Notes: generated by a model from the letters alone, not told the origin. 64,000 nucleotides of DNA from Elizabethkingia bruuniana (GCF_002024805.1 NZ_CP014337.1:3100001-3164000); one strand, 5' to 3'. Numbered from the stretch's first letter, positions 22,868 through 30,965 are shown. Translations and numbers: made by a program.

Positions 22868-24763
22868 ATGGCAAAAGGAAATATCAATGTATCGGTGGAA
22901 AACATTTTCCCGCTTATCAAAAAGTTTCTTTACAGTGATCACGAAATCTTCTTAAGAGAACTTATTTCTAATGCAACAGATGCAACACTAAAACTAAAGC
23001 ATCTTACTTCTATTGGTGAAGCGAAAGTAGAATATGGCAACCCAAAGATTGAAGTTAAAATAGACAAAGACAACAAAACACTTCATATTATAGACCAAGG
23101 ACTTGGTATGACTGCCGAAGAGGTAGAAAAATACATTAACCAGGTTGCTTTCTCCGGAGCTGAAGAGTTTTTGGAGAAATATAAAGATTCTGCTAAAGAT
23201 TCCGGAATTATCGGACACTTTGGTTTAGGTTTCTACTCAGCATTTATGGTTGCTGACAAAGTAGAGATTATCTCCAAGTCATACAAAGAGGGAGAATCTG
23301 CAGTACACTGGACTTGCGATGGCAGTCCGGAATTTACACTGGAGGAAACTACCGCCAAAACGGATCGTGGAACGGAGATCATTCTTCATATCGCTGAGGA
23401 CTCGACTGAATTCTTAGAAGAATCCCGCATTCGCGAGTTACTTCTAAAATACAATAAGTTTATGCCGGTTCCGATTAAATTCGGAATGAAGACAGAAACA
23501 CTTCCTCTTCCTGAAGGGGCAGCAGAAGATGCTAAACCTGAAACTATAGAAGTAGACAACATCATCAACAATCCTAATCCGGCATGGACAAAATCACCAA
23601 GTGAGCTTACAAATGAGGATTACCAGAAGTTCTACCACGAGTTGTACCCAATGCAGTTCGAAGAGCCTTTATTTAATATTCACCTGAATGTTGATTATCC
23701 GTTCAATCTGACAGGGGTTTTATTCTTCCCTAAACTGGGTAACAATCTTAATATCGAAAAAGATAAAATCCAGTTATACCAGAATCAGGTTTTTGTAACA
23801 GATGAAGTAAAAGGTATTGTTCCGGACTTCCTGATGTTGCTTCGCGGGGTAATCGATTCTCCGGATATCCCGTTGAATGTTTCCCGTTCTTATCTTCAGG
23901 CCGATGGTGCTGTAAAGAAAATCTCTTCTTACATCACAAAGAAAGTGGCAGACAAAATGGTTTCATTAATTAATGAAAACCGCGAAGATTACGAGAAGAA
24001 GTGGAATGACATAAAGGTGGTTATCGAATACGGAATGATTTCTGAAGATAAATTCTATGAGAAATCTGACAAGTTTGCCTTGTATCCTACAACTGATGGT
24101 AAACATTACCTATGGGAAGAATTAACTGAAAAGATAAAACCGTTACAAACCGATAAAGATGGAAAACTGGTTATCCTATATGCTTCTAATACCAACGAGC
24201 AGGATAGCTATATTCAAAATGCAAAAGCTAAAGGTTACGAGGTTCTTTTATTAGACTCCCCTATTATTCCACATTTGATTCAGAAACTTGAATCTTCAAA
24301 GGAGAATATCTCTTTTGTAAGAGTAGATGCAGACCATATCAACAATTTGATTAAAAAAGATGAGCCTGTAATCGCTAAGTTGAATGACACAGAAAAGGAA
24401 ACTTTGAAAAAATCTGTTGAAGAAGCGGTAAACGATCAGACATACACTGTACAATTAGAAGATCTGGACAGCGATGATGCACCATTCATTATAACCCAGC
24501 CAGAATTTATGCGTCGTATGAAAGACATGCAGATGACTGGTGGCGGCGGAATGTTTGCAATGGGTGGATTCCCAGATATGTACAATCTTGTTGTAAATGC
24601 AAACAGCGATTTAGCTACTGGTATCCTGAAAACCGAGAACACTGAAGATAAAAACGCTTTGGTAAAACAGGCTTTAGATTTAGCTAAGCTTTCTCAGAAC
24701 TTACTGAAAGGTAAAGACCTTACTGATTTTATCCAGAGAAGTTTTGCACAACTGAAAAAGTAA
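22868..24763 (+). CDS. htpG: Molecular chaperone HtpG (Hsp90)
   Basis: The protein has 631 residues and the standard Hsp90 order. The N-terminal ATPase motifs are LISNATDATLKLKHL, DQGLGMTAEEV and GHFGLGFYSAFMV. The middle domain carries GVIDSPDIPLNVSRSYLQ, and the C-terminal dimerisation domain lacks the eukaryotic MEEVD. It helps fold and activate client proteins in the cytoplasm. Standalone gene with a hairpin 30 bp after the stop. Confidence 0.97.
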   Translation: MAKGNINVSVENIFPLIKKFLYSDHEIFLRELISNATDATLKLKHLTSIGEAKVEYGNPKIEVKIDKDNKTLHIIDQGLGMTAEEVEKYINQVAFSGAEEFLEKYKDSAKDSGIIGHFGLGFYSAFMVADKVEIISKSYKEGESAVHWTCDGSPEFTLEETTAKTDRGTEIILHIAEDSTEFLEESRIRELLLKYNKFMPVPIKFGMKTETLPLPEGAAEDAKPETIEVDNIINNPNPAWTKSPSELTNEDYQKFYHELYPMQFEEPLFNIHLNVDYPFNLTGVLFFPKLGNNLNIEKDKIQLYQNQVFVTDEVKGIVPDFLMLLRGVIDSPDIPLNVSRSYLQADGAVKKISSYITKKVADKMVSLINENREDYEKKWNDIKVVIEYGMISEDKFYEKSDKFALYPTTDGKHYLWEELTEKIKPLQTDKDGKLVILYASNTNEQDSYIQNAKAKGYEVLLLDSPIIPHLIQKLESSKENISFVRVDADHINNLIKKDEPVIAKLNDTEKETLKKSVEEAVNDQTYTVQLEDLDSDDAPFIITQPEFMRRMKDMQMTGGGGMFAMGGFPDMYNLVVNANSDLATGILKTENTEDKNALVKQALDLAKLSQNLLKGKDLTDFIQRSFAQLKK

Positions 24764-24796
24764 TCTTTTTTATTGTTAATTAATAGAGTCTTTTAT

Positions 24797-24835
24797 ATAG
24801 TAAAGGTGGAAAATCAATTTTTCCTCCTTTACTAT
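24797..24835 (+). terminator. Hairpin after htpG
   Basis: Arms ATAGTAAAGG / CCTTTACTAT with further AAAAT / ATTTTT pairing inside. It lies between the converging ends of htpG and the GLPGLI gene and may serve both. Confidence 0.45.
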
Positions 24836-24902
24836 TTTAACCTTAATTGGTGATTATATCCAATTGAAAAGATATGTATGATAAAAAGTTTATCAAGCAA
24901 TA

Positions 24903-25733
24903 CTATTCTAATTCTATGGGGTTATACGGTTTAGATTTCAATTTTATAGAAGATCCATCTTCTTCATATGCACCATTATGGAAAAAGCCAGGATTATCAT
25001 GATAACTCTTTTGAAGCTTCCTAAATTGCTTTCTATTTACACGAAAAATTTCCTTTTCATTTCTTATGTAAATTTCTCCATCTTTTTTATCCATTGCAAC
25101 CGCAGTAAAATGATAGTGATTTTTACTGTCTTCTAATTCCATAATTAAGCCCGGCAATCCTTGGAATACATATGGACCATTATTAATAGGAATATCTGTA
25201 GTATACCATGCAGTATATTTTCTTCCTCTGTATTCTGTAATTGCTTTTCTACAACTATATCCTAATATATCTTTGGTTCCATCTTCAAGTTTCCAATCAA
25301 AAACAGGTTGTTGCTCCTCATATTGGTAATCAGCCTTAACATAATTCTGCATTATATTTTTTTGCTCTGATATATTTTTTACTAAAGTATTATTCCAGTT
25401 GTCATGCAATGCAAAATACCTACTTACTTCTTTCGCTCCAACCTTCCCCATGGGACTATAAATTGCCATCAATGAATCTTTCCTTAATTTAACAAAATCA
25501 ACAAATTTGGAATAATCTTTCCCTAATTGTAAAATACATAAAGCCTCTGTCTTTTTATCTGATTTTCTGGGCTTTTCTACAAACTCAGCTTTATAATAAA
25601 TATTCTGATAACTTTTATCTAATATTTCAATACTATAAGGCCCTGCGTTAACAGAGAAATTAGGTGAAAAAGTATCTTGTGCGCTTATAAAAATCGCAAA
25701 AAAACAAGTAAATAATGAATTGAATAATCTCAT
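24903..25733 (-). CDS. GLPGLI family secreted protein
   Basis: Starting at the ATG at 25733 (MRLFNSLFTCFFAIFISAQ, a signal peptide) the protein has 276 residues. The family signature appears as VFQGLPGLIMEL, preceded by CRKAITEYRGRKYTAWYT and PINNGPY, the usual GLPGLI layout. Such proteins are periplasmic or surface-exposed in Bacteroidota and often lie next to GG-leader peptide genes, as here (precursor at 25795-25980). Function of the family is unknown. Confidence 0.85.
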   Translation of the reverse strand: MRLFNSLFTCFFAIFISAQDTFSPNFSVNAGPYSIEILDKSYQNIYYKAEFVEKPRKSDKKTEALCILQLGKDYSKFVDFVKLRKDSLMAIYSPMGKVGAKEVSRYFALHDNWNNTLVKNISEQKNIMQNYVKADYQYEEQQPVFDWKLEDGTKDILGYSCRKAITEYRGRKYTAWYTTDIPINNGPYVFQGLPGLIMELEDSKNHYHFTAVAMDKKDGEIYIRNEKEIFRVNRKQFRKLQKSYHDNPGFFHNGAYEEDGSSIKLKSKPYNPIELE

Positions 25734-25747
25734 AGTTTCATAGAAAA

Positions 25748-25772
25748 AGAGCCACAATAAAAATGTGGCTCT
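25748..25772 (-). terminator. Hairpin between GG-leader peptide and GLPGLI genes
   Basis: Perfect 9-bp arms AGAGCCACA / TGTGGCTCT with a 7-nt loop. On the minus strand it is followed by TTTTTC, so it may attenuate read-through from the peptide gene into the GLPGLI gene. Confidence 0.5.
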
Positions 25773-25794
25773 GATTTATTTAGCACTTATGGTA

Positions 25795-25980
25795 TTAAGA
25801 GCATTTAATACTATCTAACTCTTTTACAGCATCCTGCATATCATTAATACTTCTGTAATTATCAAAGCATAAACCATAGCTTGCACCACATTCGGCTGTA
25901 TGCCTATACCATTCACTACATGCTGCACCCCCTGCAACATTTTTTAAATCAGCTCTAGAAAGTCGTTTTAAATTTTTCAT
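25795..25980 (-). CDS. GG-leader bacteriocin-like peptide precursor
   Basis: A 61-residue peptide starting MKNLKRLSRADLKNVAGG, the standard leader of Bacteroidota bacteriocin-like precursors with a Gly-Gly cleavage site. The predicted core begins at AACSEWYRHTAEC and contains five cysteines in all (AACSEW, AECGAS, GLCFD, IKCS), so disulfides or thioethers are possible. No intact exporter with a C39 peptidase is present in the window. The function (antimicrobial, signalling or other) is unknown. Confidence 0.8.
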   Translation of the reverse strand: MKNLKRLSRADLKNVAGGAACSEWYRHTAECGASYGLCFDNYRSINDMQDAVKELDSIKCS

Positions 25981-26143
25981 AAAATTATTTTATTGATTAG
26001 TATTTCAAATCTAAACATTCTTCTATAAAAGACAATTTAACATAATTACTTTTTATGAAATTTTAACATTTGTGAAAAAATCTTAATACATTTAACTTGG
26101 TGTCAAATTGTATTTAGGCCAATTTATTTTCTATCTTTAGGAT

Positions 26144-26290
26144 TCCTAAAACTTACACATATGATATTAGAAAAATTTTTTGCCCTTGTGGTATGGTGGC
26201 GGTATTGGAAACAACTGCAAACGCCGTGTAAGGCGTTAGGACACCTACGCCCCAAGGGCTTTATCATTTCCTAATACTTACACATTATGA
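26144..26290 (+). repeat. Direct repeats flanking a structured element
   Basis: TCCTAAAACTTACACATATGA at 26144-26164 and a near-identical copy with one extra T at 26269-26290 each end at an ATG. The second ATG is the start of the gene at 26287. The 125-bp offset looks like a duplication of the translation start region around an inserted hairpin element. Confidence 0.6.
26161..26274 (+). other. Structured 78-nt element with possible leader ORF
   Basis: Positions 26182-26188 (GCCCTTG) pair with 26253-26259 (CAAGGGC). Inside are the hairpins ACGCC-N6-GGCGT and TAGG-N3-CCTA, so the RNA would fold compactly. The same stretch reads as a 37-codon frame starting at 26161 (MILEKFFALVVWWRYWKQ...). The base composition is far more GC-rich than its surroundings. 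It could be a small RNA, a leader that controls the next gene, or a MITE/REP-like insertion. The choice cannot be made from one copy. Confidence 0.45.
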
Positions 26291-26607
26291 ACTCAAAGAA
26301 AACCGCCGTAATATTGAACGGCAAAGAAGTTGAGCTAAAAGACTGGTTTGTTTCGATTAGCCAACCTGGCTCTGTCCACACGAATGCTAATATCGAAGTA
26401 CGAGACTACTCCGATATAGGTTTTAAAATTAAATCTATTTTGGCAGTATGCATGCAGGCGTTGGAAAGTCTGGATAACGGATCTTCTCATGCGGATACTT
26501 CCGATCTTTGCAATGTTTTGCAAATTGCATATGATTTGCTTCCACATTCAGAATTAGAATTACTCACCTATATTCAGCAGGCTGTATCAACAGGAATATC
26601 TGAATAA
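26287..26607 (+). CDS. Small unknown protein
   Basis: A 106-residue soluble protein (MNSKKTAVILNGKEVELKDW ... LCNVLQIAYDLLPHSELELL). It has a short beta N-terminus and a helical C-terminal half with no recognised domain. It begins at the second copy of the direct repeat and ends just before a strong hairpin (26616-26642), so it is a complete transcription unit with the structured leader. Confidence 0.6.
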   Translation: MNSKKTAVILNGKEVELKDWFVSISQPGSVHTNANIEVRDYSDIGFKIKSILAVCMQALESLDNGSSHADTSDLCNVLQIAYDLLPHSELELLTYIQQAVSTGISE

Positions 26608-26615
26608 AAAAGAAT

Positions 26616-26642
26616 AAAGGTATATCTTCGGATATACCTTTT
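26616..26642 (+). terminator. UUCG-loop terminator
   Basis: Perfect 11-bp arms AAAGGTATATC / GATATACCTTT closing a TTCG tetraloop, followed by T residues, right after the stop at 26607. Confidence 0.7.
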
Positions 26643-26687
26643 ATTTTTATACACTAAAGTAGATTTGAAAAAGTTAATTCTCCTTTA

Positions 26688-27482
26688 TTAAAGACTCTGA
26701 ATAGCCTTTAGAACTTCAGCGGAATTATTTTTAATACCCATTAAATGTGCTCCTGTAGATTCAATAAATTGTTTTGGCTCCGGAGCATTGTCAAAAACTA
26801 ATTTGCCCTGTTCATAAGGAACTTCTTTATCCTCTTTACTGTGGACAACTATTTTAGGAAGCTTCCTAAGTCCTTTTATATCTTCTTTTGCTGAATAAGG
26901 AGAAACCATACCTTTCAGGATCATATCTTTATACTGAGGTGCATAGAAAGCAGCAATATCAGTAAACGAAGCCATAGGACTATCTAAAATTAAACCTGAA
27001 ATTTTATCCACATTATCTTTAGCCAGATGCGTTGCAATTTGTGATCCCAAAGAAGCACCATAGATATAAATTTTAGTATTCTTAATATCTGGTCTATTGA
27101 TAAACTGATTAAACAACATTTGTCCGTCTGCTGCTACGTTCAGGTGAGTAGCTTTTCCTGTCGACTTTCCATAGCCACGGAAATCTATCATCACTACCTG
27201 AAACCCTGCATCTACTAAAGGTTTTGTAATAATCTGATTGGTAGTAACATTCCCTCCGGCACCATGAAAGAATAAAATAGTTTTCTTAATCTTTTTAGTC
27301 TCAGGTTTTGCAATATAAGCTGTAATAGTATCTTGTTCCACAGGAACAGCAATATATTCAAGCTTTGAAAATTCAAGTGGTTTAAGTTTTTTGCTTGGCT
27401 GATAAAACTTATCGTCCATTTGTGCATGAGCAAAACTTAGTAAGAATAAAAAAAGAGCGGAGAAAATTTTGATAGCTTTCAT
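26688..27482 (-). CDS. Secreted alpha/beta hydrolase
   Basis: After a signal peptide (MKAIKIFSALFLFLLSFAHA) the 264-residue protein shows the alpha/beta hydrolase fold: oxyanion region ILFFHGAGGN, nucleophile elbow YGASLGSQ, acid DKEVPYEQG and catalytic His in TGAHLMG. The layout resembles the FrsA/BD-FAE esterase group. It probably cleaves esters in the periplasm; the substrate is unknown. The gene stands alone. Confidence 0.8.
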   Translation of the reverse strand: MKAIKIFSALFLFLLSFAHAQMDDKFYQPSKKLKPLEFSKLEYIAVPVEQDTITAYIAKPETKKIKKTILFFHGAGGNVTTNQIITKPLVDAGFQVVMIDFRGYGKSTGKATHLNVAADGQMLFNQFINRPDIKNTKIYIYGASLGSQIATHLAKDNVDKISGLILDSPMASFTDIAAFYAPQYKDMILKGMVSPYSAKEDIKGLRKLPKIVVHSKEDKEVPYEQGKLVFDNAPEPKQFIESTGAHLMGIKNNSAEVLKAIQSL

Positions 27483-27601
27483 AGTATTTGATTTTTAAAT
27501 TATGGTTCAAAGCTACCCTACCGACCACAGAAAAGAAAAATAATATCGCTGAGCTGTTATTTTAAAATACCGAATGGTAAAAATCCTGAACTCAAACTTT
27601 T

Positions 27602-28549
27602 TTAAACATTCACAATTACCTTCCCTACTACCCTTCCGGTTTCTACTTCTGTATGAGCTTTTCCCATTTCTGAAAAGCTAAATTCCTGATGAATATGAGG
27701 CTTTAGCACTTTAGTTTCTAGTAAATGGGCTATAGTTTGTATTGTTTCTTTTTTTGAAGACACCAGATAGAACTGTAAATCGACATTTTTTTGTGCGGCT
27801 TTTTCCAACGCTTCATCCTGAATATCTCCGGAAGGTAATGTTATCACAATTCCGTTATCCTTTACAACATCCAATGATTTTAATAAAGTTTCACCAGCAA
27901 TACCATCCAATACGACATCAACATCTTTAATTACATTTCCAATGTCTCCTTTTGTATAGTCAACATGCTCATCTGCTCCCAAAGACAAAACAAAATCTCT
28001 GTTTTTAGCAGATGAAGTCCCGATAACATAAGCACCTAAATGTTTCGCTATCTGTACTGCATGATGTCCGACTCCACCTGAAGCTGCATGAATCAATACC
28101 CGGTCGCCCTTTTTTACTTTACCAATTTCTGTTAATGCCTGATAAGCTGTAGAAGCTGCCAGAGTTGTTGCAGCGGCTTTCTGAAAAGATATACCTGCGG
28201 GAATGAGTGCCAAATGATTCGCCGGAGCTGCCACATATTCAGCATAAGCTTTTCCGTTTCCAAAGAAGTTAACCATTCCGAATACTTTATCTCCGGATTT
28301 AAAATCTTTTACATCTTTACCAACTTCGGTAATGTCACCGGAAATATCCCAGCCTAAAATAACAGGTCGCTCTTCTGCAAATAGCCAACTTAGTACACCA
28401 TCGTTGCGTCTTGCCTTTACATCAACAGGGTTTATACTAATAGATGCTACTTTTACCAGCACCTCATCGTTTTTAATAGCTGGAATTTCTACTTCAGCTA
28501 ATTGCAGGTTTTCCACTCCGCCTGCTTCATTTAAAAGAATTGCTTTCAT
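27602..28549 (-). CDS. Zinc-independent quinone oxidoreductase-like MDR protein
   Basis: A 315-residue medium-chain dehydrogenase/reductase. The GroES-like N-terminal part has SINPVDVKARRNDG and LGWDISGDITEVGKDV. The Rossmann motif is VLIHAASGGVGHHAVQIAKHLGA, followed by VIGTSSAKNRDFVLSLGADE. Structural zinc cysteines are missing, as in NADPH:quinone reductases. It should reduce quinones or enones with NADPH. It is divergent from an HxlR regulator gene, a common arrangement for electrophile-inducible reductases. Confidence 0.85.
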   Translation of the reverse strand: MKAILLNEAGGVENLQLAEVEIPAIKNDEVLVKVASISINPVDVKARRNDGVLSWLFAEERPVILGWDISGDITEVGKDVKDFKSGDKVFGMVNFFGNGKAYAEYVAAPANHLALIPAGISFQKAAATTLAASTAYQALTEIGKVKKGDRVLIHAASGGVGHHAVQIAKHLGAYVIGTSSAKNRDFVLSLGADEHVDYTKGDIGNVIKDVDVVLDGIAGETLLKSLDVVKDNGIVITLPSGDIQDEALEKAAQKNVDLQFYLVSSKKETIQTIAHLLETKVLKPHIHQEFSFSEMGKAHTEVETGRVVGKVIVNV

Positions 28550-28609
28550 CTGAGTTTTATTTTAAATATTAATGAAGCAAATGTAGATTATTTAGTATCT
28601 TTATGTCAA

Positions 28610-28636
28610 GTATGCACTTTTTAGTACTCTACATAC
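28610..28636. promoter_or_regulatory. Candidate HxlR operator
   Basis: The dyad GTATGCA (28610-28616) / TACATAC (28630-28636) is centred in the intergenic space between the divergent oxidoreductase and HxlR genes. HxlR-type regulators bind similar GTAT-rich dyads. The position fits control of both genes. Confidence 0.5.
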
Positions 28637-28683
28637 CTAAAATATACTATTATTGATTATCAGTAAATTAAATTTTAAAAAAA

Positions 28684-29022
28684 ATGAAAAATAATAAATA
28701 CATCAATGAAGAATCTTGTCCTGTGGACTATGCTTTTAAGCGAATAGGTGGAAAATATAAGGGCAGAATATTATGGCATTTACATCTGGAGAATATTATG
28801 CGATATGGAGAACTAAGGAAGACACTAAGCGATATTACCCCAAAAATGCTTACCCAAACGCTGCGCGAATTGGAGGACGATAATTTGCTTCACAGAAAGG
28901 TATATCAGGAAGTACCTCCAAAAGTTGAGTATTATCTGACTGAAACGGGTGCTGAACTTATTCCTTTTATTACTCACCTGAAGAAATGGGGTAAAAAAGA
29001 AATGGAGAAAGCCCGGAGTTAG
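28684..29022 (+). CDS. HxlR family transcriptional regulator
   Basis: A 112-residue winged-helix protein with the family pattern C13-PVDYAFKRIGGKYKGRILW, RYGELRKTLSDITPKMLTQ, LREL-DD-L and VPPKVEYYLTETG. The cysteine near the N-terminus is the redox-sensing residue of many HxlR proteins. It most likely controls the divergent quinone oxidoreductase in response to quinones or aldehydes. Confidence 0.9.
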   Translation: MKNNKYINEESCPVDYAFKRIGGKYKGRILWHLHLENIMRYGELRKTLSDITPKMLTQTLRELEDDNLLHRKVYQEVPPKVEYYLTETGAELIPFITHLKKWGKKEMEKARS

Positions 29023-29041
29023 ATTTTTATTTATACACTAT

Positions 29042-29082
29042 AAAAAAGCCTTGCCAGAATTCTAAACCCTGGCAAGGCTTTT
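29042..29082 (+). terminator. HxlR gene terminator
   Basis: Arms AAAAGCCTTGCCA / TGGCAAGGCTTTT with a 13-nt loop lie 20 bp after the stop. The hairpin ends exactly where the MITE-like repeat begins. Confidence 0.65.
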
Positions 29083-29270
29083 AGAGCTTGTTTAAATTTT
29101 ATTACTAATACTCTTCGACAGGCTCAGAGTGACATTGCTCGTTCAAAATATCTTCCTTTTAGGAGTGTCAGACTGAGTTAAGTCTATAGTGAGCCAGTTT
29201 ATAAAGAGCTTGACGAACTAAACTATTGAAGTCTAATATTATTTTGAATCAAAATTCAAACAGACTCTTA
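29081..29270. mobile_element. MITE-like element with 17-bp terminal inverted repeats
   Basis: The left end GAGCTTGTTTAAATTTT (29084-29100) is the inverted partner of AAAATTCAAACAGACTC (29251-29267) with three mismatches. Both ends are flanked by the trinucleotide TTA, a likely target duplication. The ~190-bp inside has no gene and carries further short palindromes (CTTCGACAGGCTCAGAGTG and a related inverted copy). It looks like a non-autonomous element mobilised by an insertion sequence elsewhere. Confidence 0.6.
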
Positions 29271-29291
29271 AATTCTTTTATATTAAATATT

Positions 29292-29981
29292 TTATTGATT
29301 CAAGATCTCTAATACCTGGTCTCCTACAGCTCCTCCGGATTGCGGATTCTGACCGGTAACCAATCTGCCGTCTGTCACAGCAAATGGTGTAAAATCTTGT
29401 TCAGCTTTTACGTAATTTGCACCTTTACTTTTTAGAACATCTTCTGTAAGATAAGGCATATGGTCTGCCAACTCAGCAGCAATCTCCTCGGAATTACTAA
29501 ATCCTGTAACTGTTTTATCTTTAATTAATAAAGAACCATCGGAAAGTGTAATATTAAACAATCCCACTGCGCCGTGACATACCGAGGAGATAATTCCCTG
29601 GTTTTCATAAATTGTTCTTGCAATATTTTGTAATCCTTTATCTTCGGGAAAATCCCATACAACTCCGTGTCCACCAGCATAATAAATAACATCATAATCT
29701 GATGCGTTTACTTCTTCAGGTTTTAAAGTATCTGCCAGTTTATTTCTAAAAGTTCCATCAGCATAGTATTTCCAGTCCACAGGTTGTACAAATTGTTGGA
29801 TACTTACAGGATCTAAAGGTGTATAACCTCCTCTGGGACTCACAAAGTCAACCTCCTTTCCGGTATTTATCATTTTATCATAGAAATGCACAGCTTCCCC
29901 CAGCCACAGACCTGTAGCTCTCTCCATATTAGGATATTTCTCAACACTTGTTACAACGATTAATGCTTTTTTCTGTTCCAT
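29292..29981 (-). CDS. DJ-1/PfpI superfamily protein (HchA-like)
   Basis: A 229-residue protein of the type 1 glutamine-amidotransferase-like fold. The nucleophile elbow ISSVCHGAVGL holds the catalytic Cys followed by His, an acidic residue is in GLWLGEAVHFYDK, and VSPRGGYTPLDP and YYAGGHGVVWDF are typical of the Hsp31/glyoxalase III branch. It may detoxify methylglyoxal or repair glycated molecules. A perfect CRP-type palindrome lies 89 bp upstream of its start. Confidence 0.85.
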   Translation of the reverse strand: MEQKKALIVVTSVEKYPNMERATGLWLGEAVHFYDKMINTGKEVDFVSPRGGYTPLDPVSIQQFVQPVDWKYYADGTFRNKLADTLKPEEVNASDYDVIYYAGGHGVVWDFPEDKGLQNIARTIYENQGIISSVCHGAVGLFNITLSDGSLLIKDKTVTGFSNSEEIAAELADHMPYLTEDVLKSKGANYVKAEQDFTPFAVTDGRLVTGQNPQSGGAVGDQVLEILNQ

Positions 29982-30069
29982 AATATTTTGCTTTTGTATT
30001 GTTAATATTTACTTGAACAAAGTTCGGTCAGCAAACAAAATTATCACAGGACATACCTCAAAAAAAAAT

Positions 30070-30085
30070 TGTGATGTAAGTCACA
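30070..30085. promoter_or_regulatory. Perfect CRP/FNR-type palindrome
   Basis: TGTGA-N6-TCACA with full symmetry, the classical CRP half-sites. It lies upstream of the DJ-1/PfpI gene and just beyond the stop of the Crp/Fnr-family gene, pointing to that regulator acting on its neighbour. Confidence 0.6.
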
Positions 30086-30087
30086 TC

Positions 30088-30654
30088 TCAGGAACTATAA
30101 AGCCTGCTCAGTGTTTCCCGGGACACACCGAGATAACTGGCAATAAGCTGTTTGGGTATTCTGTTTCCCCATTCAGAATACTGATGAATAAAGTCCTCAT
30201 AACGTTCCTTTGCGGCTTTAGTCATGAGCGCCAAAACCCTGTCCTGTAATGCGCAATAACCTAAATTGCTTTTCACACGGAAAAAATGCTCTGCTTTTGG
30301 TATTCTTCTGCATACTTCATTCATATCCTCAAAAGTAATGGCGTAAACCTCACTGTCTTCGATACAATCTACAGCCAGGCGCGCCGGATGGTGTTTATAA
30401 AAGGCAGTATAATCCGAAATCCACCAGTCTTCTGTAGCAAACTGCAATATTTGTTCTTTACCGGAATTGTCGATCATACCACATTTTAACAATCCTGATT
30501 TCACAATAAATAATTCGTCTACCATTTGGTTTTCCTGAATCAGGAATTGTCTTTTTCTGTATTTCCTGAACTGAAAGAAACCCAGGATTTCTTCATATTC
30601 CTCATCGGATAAGCGGACAATATTTTCTATATGCTTTCTGAGAAAATCTGACAT
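30088..30654 (-). CDS. Crp/Fnr family transcriptional regulator
   Basis: From the ATG at 30654 the protein has 188 residues. The cyclic-nucleotide-binding-like domain (FFQFRKYRKRQFLIQENQM, LFIVKSGLLKC) is followed by a linker helix and a winged helix ending PKQLIASYLGVSRETLSRL. No Fnr-type cysteine cluster is visible. It may sense a small molecule. It follows the alkyltransferase-like gene by 2 bp, so the two are co-transcribed. Confidence 0.88.
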   Translation of the reverse strand: MSDFLRKHIENIVRLSDEEYEEILGFFQFRKYRKRQFLIQENQMVDELFIVKSGLLKCGMIDNSGKEQILQFATEDWWISDYTAFYKHHPARLAVDCIEDSEVYAITFEDMNEVCRRIPKAEHFFRVKSNLGYCALQDRVLALMTKAAKERYEDFIHQYSEWGNRIPKQLIASYLGVSRETLSRLYSS

Positions 30655-30656
30655 TA

Positions 30657-30965
30657 TTAAATTTCGTTTAACGGATCCCAAAAGATTTTTCTGAAGTTCT
30701 GAATTTTATTTCCCTTTACTGCTACACCTTCTTTGGCAAGTTTTTTAGTAAAATCCGGAATACAGTCTTCAGCTGTAATAACACCTGATGAATTACAAAC
30801 CCTGTGTGCCGGAAAATCTGCATCATAATGCCGCAATGCATTTCCCACATGTCGGGAATGATTAGGATAGCCTACAGCTTTTGCAATGGCACCATAAGAT
30901 GTTACCCTGCCTTTTGGTATCATCCGGATAATCTCAAAAACCTGATCTTTAAATTGCTGATCCAT
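30657..30965 (-). CDS. Alkyltransferase-like (MGMT-fold) protein without active cysteine
   Basis: The 102-residue protein is the DNA-binding domain of the Ogt/MGMT family (IPKGRVTSYGAIAKAVG, SRHVGNALRH). The active-site PCHR is replaced by PAHRV, so it cannot accept an alkyl group. Such ATL proteins recognise alkylated guanines and hand them to nucleotide-excision repair. It forms a unit with the Crp/Fnr gene downstream. Confidence 0.88.
   Translation of the reverse strand: MDQQFKDQVFEIIRMIPKGRVTSYGAIAKAVGYPNHSRHVGNALRHYDADFPAHRVCNSSGVITAEDCIPDFTKKLAKEGVAVKGNKIQNFRKIFWDPLNEI

Noticed and set aside
26182-26259. tRNA or tRNA-like gene
   Set aside because: It has a 7-bp closing stem and a D-arm-like GGCGGTATTGG, but no T-arm GTTCGA and no proper 7-nt anticodon loop.
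29101-29250. Small genes inside the MITE-like element
   Set aside because: All frames are short, and stops and palindromes dominate.
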